Assembly: GCA_026119855.1 (NCBI GenBank)
Contig: JAOWBW010000597.1
Coordinates: forward strand, 558,001-622,000
Source of the DNA: Campanula takesimana
Lineage: Eukaryota > Streptophyta > Magnoliopsida > Asterales > Campanulaceae
Length of the DNA stretch: 64,000 nucleotides
Direction of reading: 5' to 3'
A program made the translations under genes and the position numbers. This document shows positions 56,681 through 64,000 of the stretch, in pieces. Position 1 is the stretch's first letter, and each line of letters starts with the position of its first letter. The notes under the pieces are model-generated. The model did not search any database. It saw nothing but the letters and a program-made list of their open reading frames with translations, and was not told the DNA's origin.

Positions 56681-59010
56681 CGTCCGGTTCTCTTTATAAG
56701 TTTCAAAGTACTTAATGGTGCAGATTAGGGTTTTACGAAATCTTGGACAACATTGAAATATTGAGCAGATAGATGCTGAAGGAAGTTAAAGTTGCAGATG
56801 TATAACTTTCTTGTTGCTTACTTAGAGAAGGCTTAATTTCGACATAAATTTGGTTCGTAGTAATTATTAGATCTAGAAATTTGATGATATTTGATGGCAT
56901 TGTGTGGACTTTCGTAAAAGTACTTGAAAAATTAAATAAATGGGATTAATTTAGATTATCTCTTAATCCATTCTTCCATGAGACAGCATTTGCTCCACTA
57001 GCTGAACTTAGAATAAGTAACTAGCTTAGTTCAAGGAATACTTAACTGTAGTTAATTAGAAGAAAAGTTGCACACAATCTCTTTTAGCAGTTGTATTCTT
57101 TTGACTAATGAGCAGAAACATGGGAAACTTGCCACTCAATTATTACCCCAAGTTTTATCCAAAACCTTAGATTATCTCTATTAAACCTTTCTTATGATTT
57201 GTACTTTAATTGCCATTAATGTAATACTCCATCCGTCCCAAAATAATATTCACATTTGACTATTCAAACTTTTTAAGGATATGAACACCTGTTTCACTCG
57301 CCATTTTGTGTTTATGTACATTTAAGCCTAAATTATAGAAATGAGAAGAACTTTTTGGGATAATGAAAAAGGACAAATGAGAAAATCATTTCGGGACAGA
57401 GGGAGTATCCAGTTTTCTTTAGTAAGTTCTTGATTGTGGACTATCTGCCATTCCATTTTTGAATCATATTTTACTAGTTTTGCAATATTCTTAATGCTCG
57501 TTTTGAATCGTTTTGTGGCTTCATACTTTTAATAAATATTTCTGCAGCATGAAATCCATGATACAACGGTATAATAGATCAAAAGAAGAGAGCCATCAAC
57601 TGATGAATCCTGTATCAGAAGTGAAGGTAGAGTTGTTGAATTAACTTTATTGTTCTATTATTTTGTCTAATTTCTTATACTTGAATAACCCATGCACTAT
57701 AGTAATATTCAAAAGAAAACACCATTGACATGAAAAGGACCTAACAAGGATTATTATAAGCAAAATAGAAACTAAGGGTGCGCTAATATTCCAAAATCCT
57801 GCACGGCTAGGAGAAACGAACTATTTTTTAATGGAATTAAGGCAACAAAAATAAAATCTTTGAGATTTGTGTTTGTGTGGATTCACGCGTTAATCTTTGC
57901 AACCTTCAATGTTAAAGAAAAGAACTCTTTCCATTGATGATAATATTATGATTAGATGCAAATAACATATCTTTTCATGTTTAGTATGTATAATTTTACC
58001 CATTGGCCTCGCGAAAGAACAAGAGTTTAAAATTACCGTTTGCATGGTATGAACAGAAAACTTTAACAAATAGTACAAGTGAAATTCCAATGAATTTCAC
58101 AGCGATTGATCACACAATCTGTTGACTTGATTCCATTAAAAGATAGTTCGTTTGTCTTGACCGAGTAGAATTCATGGAATATTTTTAAGACATTAAAAGG
58201 AAGACATACTTAATTATATACGGAGTATGCGAGTTATATATACAGTATATATAAACGTAAATATAGATGATAAATATTGGTCATAATAAATGTCATTCTG
58301 CAGTTCCAAGTTGTCAATGGTGTTGATTGCCAACATAATTTTTATTCAAGTTTCTTACTAATGTTAATCGCATATTTTTTCATATACTACTAATCTGTGT
58401 TAAGCGGTTGTAGCTTTGGCAAATGGAGGCAGCTATACTGAAACAACAGTTAGAGAACTTGCAAGAGAGTCACAGGTATATATTTATTTTGCCTTGCATG
58501 TTTGTTTATATTAATCAACTAATTAACCTGGTATTCTTGATTATATGCCAATCTAACCTGAACATGTCAGTTTTTATAGTTAGTATTACTTCCTTAGACT
58601 CCCTCTGTCCCTAAATGAATGTCTAAATTTCATTTTAAGGGACATCTGAAAATCTCTACGTTTCATTCAAATTAAGTGGCAAAGATTCGTATATAATCAT
58701 GTAATCCTCTTTTCAAACATTTAGTTTTGCTGGTACAAAGAGACTAGTGGAAAAAAATTGGTCTAGGGACAAAGTTTTTTTTTTTTCAAAAAAGTCATTC
58801 ATTTTGGGACGAAAATTTCTTGAAATTGGACATTCGCTTAGGGACAGAGGGAGAGTACATTATTGCAACTCATTGTTCATGTTATTATAAATGATAGGCA
58901 CATGATGGGGAAAGAACTATGCGGTTTGGGTGTGGACGACTTGCAAAAGATTGAGAGCCAACTGGAAATGAGTCTTCGGGGCATTCGCATGAAGAAGGTC
59001 GGAAACCCTA

Positions 59011-59041
<31 letters not shown>

Positions 59042-59570
59042 ATTATTAATCAGGAATTATCTGCAAAAAATGGGTCTCAAAATTCTCTATTATTGCAACT
59101 TTCTACAGGAACAGATATTAACCAATGAGATACAGGAGCTGAACAGAAAGGTCTTTCCAAAATAGCAGCCTATTCTTTTTCTTTTTTCCCATATTATTGT
59201 TTAATATAATTTCTATATAAGTATAAAAGTAAAAATGTATTCTACTTTTATTACAGGGGAGCATTATTCATCAAGAAAACCTAGAGCTCTACAGGAAGGT
59301 AAACTCAATCATCAATATATTTTTCGTAGTATATCTACTGACAAGAATAATGGATCGTATATATAATTTTAATCAATGATGTTCATGAATTATCAGGTTT
59401 ATGGTACAAGCAGAGATACGAATTCAACACTGAATGGAGATAATCAATATGCTGCGCATAATCTTAGCATTGGGCATGGAAACACCTTTGTCCCAATTAG
59501 TCTCCAGTTATGCCAACCCGCACATCAAAATTTCGAGGAGGAACCCTCGAGAGAGGCAAGATCCAGGTAA
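55521..59570 (+). CDS. MIKC-type MADS-box transcription factor, AGL17/ANR1 clade
   Basis: Seven coding exons with GT-AG introns: 55521-55702, 57548-57626, 58414-58475, 58898-58997, 59109-59150, 59257-59298 and 59397-59570. Sizes 182-79-62-100-42-42 match the classic MIKC pattern, and all phases join to a protein of about 226 aa. The MADS domain (1-60) starts MGRGKIAIRRIDNSTSRQVT. The I region reads SMKSMIQRYNRSKEESHQLM, and the K domain covers about 90-170 (LEMSLRGIRMKKEQILTNEI). The HRHMMGKELCGL and IIHQENLELYRK blocks are diagnostic of the AGL17/ANR1 group. It is a nuclear DNA-binding protein (CArG boxes) that acts as dimers; relatives act in root nitrate response, flowering or stomata. Its specific role is unknown. 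Its C-terminus ends SREARSR without the usual LGLQL-type tail. The start is the only Met in MADS context. Confidence 0.95.
56650..56677. repeat. Poly-A tract in intron 1 of the MADS-box gene
   Basis: 28 consecutive A within the 1845-bp first intron. The long first intron after the MADS exon is normal for MIKC genes and often holds regulatory sites. None is recognised here. Confidence 0.8.
57227..57405. mobile_element. Stowaway-like MITE in intron 1
   Basis: 179 bp, starts CTCCATCCGTCCC and ends GGGACAGAGGGAG (inverted termini) between TA dinucleotides (57225-57226 and 57406-57407). These are Tc1/mariner-type features. Non-coding. Confidence 0.82.
58597..58855. mobile_element. Stowaway-like MITE in intron 3
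   Basis: 259 bp. Termini CTCCCTCTGTCCCTAA / TTAGGGACAGAGGGAG with about 25 bp of inverted homology, flanked by TA on both sides. It fills more than half of the 422-bp intron and ends about 40 bp before the exon 4 acceptor. Confidence 0.82.
59016..59040. repeat. TA microsatellite in intron 4
   Basis: About 12 TA units in a 111-bp intron, starting about 18 bp after the donor site. Confidence 0.85.
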
Positions 59571-59728
59571 ACGTTACGGAGCCCCTTATTCACATTGCAA
59601 AATAATGCTTTTGAGAATGGTATATACCATTGAAAAATTAGAAAGTATGTCAACTATGGTATAGTTCAAGGCCAGAAATAAAACTTTTTGGTTAAGAAAA
59701 TGTTACTTCTCCAAGACAACTAAAATCT

Positions 59729-59988
59729 ACCTCTCCATCCGTCCTTAAAAGATAATCTCAGTTTAACATTCATGGTTAAGTCAATCGAACTTTAACCATA
59801 ATTTTATGAAAACTAATTATCTCTATGTGATTCTAAATATTATTATTGATAATATTCTTAATTGTGAATCAATAATAATTTTTAGAGTTGCATGGGAATA
59901 ACTACATTTTCATGAAGTTATTACAATCAAAGTTTGATTGAATTGACCATAAAAGTCAAATTGATACTACCATTTTGGGACGGAGGAA
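59729..59988. mobile_element. Stowaway-like MITE, degenerate, in the last intron / 3' region
   Basis: Starts CTCTCCATCCGTCC and ends TTTTGGGACGGAGGAA. Ends are inverted but less perfect. Inner sequence has matching segments (TTAACATTCATGGTTAAGTC near the left). It lies between the end of exon 7 and the putative exon 8. Confidence 0.6.
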
Positions 59989-60160
59989 ATATAAATTTAT
60001 GTACGGCGCCACTTGTACAAATTGTGTCATTTTTTATTACAAGCAAGTCTATACATTTGAATTAGTAGCAAAAATGTGAAACATATATTTCTTAATTTCG
60101 TTAACAAACTCTGTAAGATGTCAAGGTTAACTAATATAAGTGTCTTTTCCTACACACCAG

Positions 60161-60420
60161 ATGACTTATATGCTTGAAGGGGTCTCTTGAAAGATTGTAG
60201 CTTAATAATGTGGAAGCATGTGTGTCGAAGGGGGATTTCTCAGAGGCCTTTTATGTTCTTCAATTGTAATTTTACTTAATTACGGAGCGTTCGGGATTTT
60301 GATTTTATCTACCATCCAAAGAAACTAAATGACAGAATCGAGCTTATGGTCATATTCTGTATGTTTCTGAAATTTTGGCTTGTTGGTTTAATGTAACTTT
60401 TCATTAAGAAAGTGTGATTT
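60161..60420 (+). other. Putative exon 8 / 3'UTR of the MADS-box gene
   Basis: A pyrimidine-rich acceptor ending ACACACCAG (60160) precedes this stretch. If the donor GT at 59567 is used, the split codon becomes AG|A and the next triplet is TGA (60162-60164). The encoded protein is then identical to the unspliced reading (AGG TAA). Downstream is UTR-like, T-rich sequence. The end is uncertain. Confidence 0.45.
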
Positions 60421-61030
60421 CAAATGTTCAACAGTTGGTTCTTTCTTTGTTTGACATCATACATGAAAAGCGTAATATGCTCCAAAATTCATCACCCTCC
60501 ATGTACACTCATATCATTGTCAATTCCTACGATGTTTTCTATCTCTGTATGTTCTCATATGCTTCTCCAAATTTCATGCTTTTCTTCTGCCTAATATGTA
60601 AATAGGCTTGTGGTTGGGTTGAATGATATTGGGCATATATATGTTATATGACAAAAGGAACATATTATGTATTACTCCGGCACTTTGTCCCAAAATGATT
60701 ATCACAAAAACGAACAATTATTTTGCAACGGGGGTAGATATCATCAAGAAAACCAATTGACGAACATTTGGTACAAACAAGTGGATTTCTCCTCTTTCCT
60801 GTTTTGGATGTTTAGATGGATGTACTTATTCATTGTATTCTTCCAATATGTAGGTACTATAAATTTTGTGCTTGAGTTGAGTGGAGAAAAATCTACAAAT
60901 TTTGGGTCTAACATTTGAAATGATGAATACTACGTTTGCGAAAGATGATACTTGCTTTGGGTAGAGATCAATTGGTTTTGAAGAGTTGGTATACTAATTA
61001 GTTCAATGGGTTAGGAATTCGGTACCTTTA
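60421..61030. other. Intergenic DNA 3' of the MADS-box gene
   Basis: Only short chance frames (at most 83 aa). A degenerate MITE-like start (ACTCCGGCACTTTGTCCCAAA, without a clear partner) lies near 60673. Nothing else recognised. Confidence 0.5.
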
Positions 61031-61448
61031 TGGGAATAAAAGAAACAAGCAAGAATCACAAAAGACCAAACAAATTTGGTTACCTAATTCGTAAATATGA
61101 ATGACTACATTTAGGAGCACTATCAAACCAGGATTTTACTCTCAATGTGCTATTACATCGTTTTATGACCGTCACTTGTTCTAAATAGGGATACAATAAA
61201 AACCTAAACCCTAGAACTATTCCTACGTGTAAAAGGAGATTGCACCCGAAAAATGGATTTCCGTCCCCTATGGTGCGCCTAATCTTACGTAGCTTTCCAA
61301 ACTTTTTTTGCGCTAAAAAACTTGAATTCTTCCTTGTAGGTGTGTTCTCAGGGGGCGTACCTGCCTTAGGTTTCTCCTCCTCTCCTCCTACTCCAATCCC
61401 ATGCTCGGTTTTGATTCCTCTTTCGCTATCTTGGCTCTAATCTCAACA
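61031..61448 (-). repeat. 3' LTR of the decayed copia element
   Basis: In element orientation it starts TGTTGAGATT next to the PPT and ends TTATTCCCA. Its last 100 bp or so align loosely with 62936-63020 (shared 'gattcttgcttgtttc' / 'gattcttacttgttta' wording). No TSD could be identified. Confidence 0.5.
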
Positions 61449-61799
61449 ATCTCCCACATGGATACTAAACCAATTCCTTTGACCGACTCCGTCAAACTCC
61501 CACCTTGGGATGAATTTCCACACTTATCTTCATGTTAGTGTGCCACTGATCGGCAGCACCAGGCCTCCTTCTTACTTACTCAAATGAGTTGAAGCGGATC
61601 AAAGCTACAATCTAACTATGGATTTCCCTTGCCTTGAGTCTCCACTTACTATCCTATGACCCTCATTATAATTCCCCGCTCACTTTCCTTTTCCATAAGA
61701 ACATTGCAATAACATCAGTCTGACAAATTTCTATTCTTTCTTGTCCTCCTAGCAACGCACCGCCTCCTAGTTCCGTTTGATCCCGCTCTAACTTTAGAG

Positions 61800-62930
61800 T
61801 CGATGACCTCATGTTCCTTCACTCGCCTGGCTTGAATTGTCACCTACAACCCAACATCTTTCTTAGAGAAAGTTGCCTCTCCCACTATGGTGTAGTTGGA
61901 TTCACCACATCCGCATCTTTGGTTGCACCTGTGAACCCCAAGCATCTCATGTTGTTTATGTTATACAACATCATACCCTTTCCACCTTGGGCTGCCAAGT
62001 TATTTCCTTTGGTAATATTCCATCTCCCACAGCAAAAAGTAACCACATAACCTTCCCTATCCAATTGCCAATAAAAATCAAGTTCATCTTCAACATCAGA
62101 TTATGCCTAACATCATGCAACTAAAATCTGTCTTATTCAGTGTCTTGACCCAAGCTTATCCCTTCCCAACAATTTTCACTCGATTTTCATCTGCAAGCTA
62201 GGAAACCCAAAATTTCCTGAAGTATTGTTCTATCTTATTAGCACTAGTGCACAAATGCAATGATGCTTCCGATTCTAATGTCTATAATTCACCTAAATGC
62301 TCCGATATAAGATTAATACATCCGCAGTTCCTTTGTTGCTACATTCAATCCCTTGCAACACCAACCCACCTGGACACTCTTTCTTGAAGTTCCCTTTTTA
62401 CCACATTTAAAGCATCTGATAAACCTTTTGTCTCTTGGCTTCAAACCCTTGAACTATTATCTTCCCTTACTATTCATTTTGTTCATCGACTTTCAATGCA
62501 AGACCCAATGTCTTACCCTTACTTTTTCTGAGAATTTCATCACTAAGAATAGCACCCACAATATCACTAAACTTCAAATTTTCCATCGCCGATGATGCAT
62601 TTTCCGCACAGTTTCTTAACTATTCGGTAAAGACGATAGTGAAATCAAGGCTTGTCCTTAAGCGTATTAATATAAACTGAAGACAACAAGGTCATGAAAA
62701 AGTTGAATTCACTTACATTATATGTTTCTAACATGACCTATGTGTTCTTACGGTTCAATAACTTCTTCATCAGATGTGCCTTGTTAGTCGCCAAGTGCAT
62801 CTTAACATGTGAGCCAACATTTGTAACATCTCAACCGTTGACTTGGCCTTCAATGTAATTTTTTGCCATACTCTTGGTTAAGAGAGTCTGATAATCTTCC
62901 TGTCTAAGAAAGCCTAATTACCATTCGTCA
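61800..62930 (-). pseudogene. Decayed copia gag and GAG-pre-integrase remnants
   Basis: Minus-strand frames with many stops and shifts keep recognisable blocks: a gag segment with NKAHLMKKLLNRKN and DIVGAILSDEILRK, a damaged zinc knuckle RCFKCGKKG followed in another frame by NFKKECPGG (the His is missing), and a region with LHDVRHNLMLKMNLI. That last block matches the 'ladder' ahead of the pre-integrase domain in Tork-like copia elements. Plus-strand frames over this region (e.g. 61811-62050) are shadows. Lineage is tentative. Confidence 0.55.
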
Positions 62931-63065
62931 CTATATGGGAAAGAAAATAAACAAGTAAGAATCACACACGAGAACATGGAGAGTTGGTTACCATGTTCAT
63001 CAATGTCAATGACTATGTAAGGGGGCTCTTAGCTTAAAGGGTTGAAGATAAAAGGTTCTAAGGTG

Positions 63066-63278
63066 TAGACACCCCATTTTGAACATACATTAATGATTAC
63101 ACTACTCTTGTGTCTCGCCTTAATGTTTTGATAAAAACTCGTTAGTTTTTTCATGTTTCGTTAAGTTTTTGACTAACTTCGTGGTTTGGGCTTCACTGAC
63201 TAACAGAATGATCAGAGAGACCAAAACAGTAAATTTTGTAATAGTTGTCTCGTACGAGACATCGCGCTCAGAAAACGG
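63066..63278 (+). repeat. Fragment of a Tat-like LTR (U3 end)
   Basis: Starts TGTAGACACCCC like the element-strand LTRs of A and E. It keeps the same succession of motifs (ACATAC, GTTAGTTTT, GTTAAG...GACTAAC, TTGGGCT...AACAGA, then a CG-rich run with CGCGCTC). It is cut at 63278 by a CACTA terminus. Confidence 0.55.
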
Positions 63279-63700
63279 CACTACAAGAAAAATGTGATTT
63301 TGCTACAAAAAAATTGTAGCAAAAAGTTCAAATTTTGTAGCCTAAAGTTTTTAGCGACAAAGTGGTTTCGTAGCGTTTTCGTCGCTATGCAACGTCGCTA
63401 AAGACCATCGGCGACAAAATATTTTTCGTAGCACAATAGATTTTTATTTCGACAAAACTCACTTCGTCGACGAATGCTTGTCGCGAAAAAAAATTAAGTC
63501 ATAGCTAAAAGTCTTTTTCAACAAACATTTTTTGTAGCGAAAGGGGTTATTTTAGCAACAAAATTATTTCAACGCAAATTAATATGTGTTGCCCTACAAA
63601 AAAATTATCGTATATAAGATCATAATTTACTATAGAAAATTCGTAGCTATTACTCTTATCTCTTGCTACAACAATATTTTTATCGGTGATAGTTTTATAA
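63279..63700 (+). mobile_element. CACTA (En/Spm) transposon terminus
   Basis: CACTACAAGAAAAATG is the typical CACTA terminal inverted repeat. It is followed by dense subterminal motifs in both orientations (TTGTAGC, TCGTAGCG, CGTCGCTA, GGCGACAAA, TTTGTAGCGA) over about 400 bp. The 3 bp before it are CGG. The other end and any transposase lie outside the window, or the copy is truncated near 63700. Confidence 0.75.
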
Positions 63701-64000
63701 TGGGTTAATTGCAATTTAGACCCTGATGTACCATACCACCCTTCCAAGCGAACCCTGATATGTTTTTTTTGTCAAATCAGGTATTGATGATTTAAAAACT
63801 CGCCAAATAAGGCCTTTTTGACGGATTTCGTTAGAAAAGTCAGTTATGTAGCATGTGCTTGGCACGTGACAGACGGATTGAGTGACTTTGAATTATTATT
63901 AGCTATTAAGGGATTAAGTGAAAATTTTGAAACTTAATAAGGGCTTTAGTGAAATTCTTGAAACTTAAGTAATTAAAACAAAATATTAAAAGGTCAAAAT
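63701..64000. other. Unassigned repeat-like DNA
   Basis: AT-rich with 'gggttaattgcaatttagaccctgatgta'-style wording that recurs in plant intergenic repeats, but no termini, TSD or frame to classify it. It runs out of the window. Confidence 0.35.

Larger units (their letters stand above)
61031..63063 (-). mobile_element. Decayed, internally deleted Ty1/copia element
   Basis: Minus strand: the 5' LTR remnant 62936-63063 resembles the U5 side of 61031-61448. Gag to pre-integrase remnants lie between, and a PPT (complement of 61449-61460, CATGTGGGAGAT) abuts a 3' LTR that starts TGTTGAGATTAGAGCC. RT and integrase are missing. It is much older than elements B and D. Confidence 0.6.

Noticed and set aside
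60667..60918. Possible fourth MITE downstream of the MADS gene.
   Set aside because: Only one end-like motif (ACTCCGGCACTTTGTCCC) is seen. No inverted partner or duplication was found.
61811..62595. Plus-strand ORFs of 79-83 aa near the right end.
   Set aside because: They overlap minus-strand remnants of copia gag and pre-integrase sequence and have no similarity of their own.

Overview
The window is nuclear DNA from a flowering plant, probably a eudicot. It holds one recognisable host gene, a MIKC-type MADS-box gene with GT-AG introns. The rest is LTR retrotransposons of the Ty1/copia and Ty3/gypsy orders, MITEs and a CACTA transposon end. The TE families would fit Caryophyllales, but I cannot name a species. 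I see no tRNA, rRNA or CRISPR.

Positions 1-54213 are one nested block. The oldest layer is a SIRE/Maximus-like copia element, called X here. It is entered inside gag at base 1, and a probable 3' LTR tail ends at 54213. Later insertions split it, and I could resolve five of them by exact 5-bp target-site duplications (TSDs). They are: A (501-9468, minus, gag-only Tat-like gypsy, TSD GGACC); B (15121-33991, plus copia, TSD GAAGG); C (22611-33189, solo LTR inside the 3' LTR of B, TSD AGTTG); D (23110-31709, minus copia inside C, nearly intact 1300-aa polyprotein, TSD ATTAA); and E (34357-43176, minus, second copy of the A family, TSD CACGG). A Tekay-like chromovirus, F (44043-51020, minus), follows. 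It is fused through filler DNA to a second integrase fragment and to an oppositely oriented LTR, G (51794-53895).

Removing A, B and E rejoins X: gag, then pol (9474-12739), then an extra 'envelope-like' ORF. That ORF has its own CT-rich leader, a 636-bp intron (13228-13863) and a coiled-coil C-terminal half (43182-44042).

Positions 54214-60600 hold the host gene. A Mutator-type MITE (9-bp TSD), an ACGT/G-box motif, a TATA box and a CT-rich 5'UTR precede an AGL17/ANR1-clade MADS-box gene. It has seven coding exons (55521-59570) and a probable non-coding eighth. Stowaway-like MITEs sit in introns 1 and 3 and in the last intron.

Positions 60600-64000 hold a heavily decayed minus-strand copia element (61031-63063), a fragment of a Tat-like LTR (63066-63278), a CACTA end (63279 onward) and unassigned repeat-like DNA.

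The most unusual non-coding pattern is a repeated GC-rich palindromic module. It lies in the LTR promoters, and in four elements again in the 5' leader. Related families use different motifs in the same place: CCGTACGG in B and C, CAGGCGCCCGCCTG in D, GGGCGGCCGCCC in F and G.
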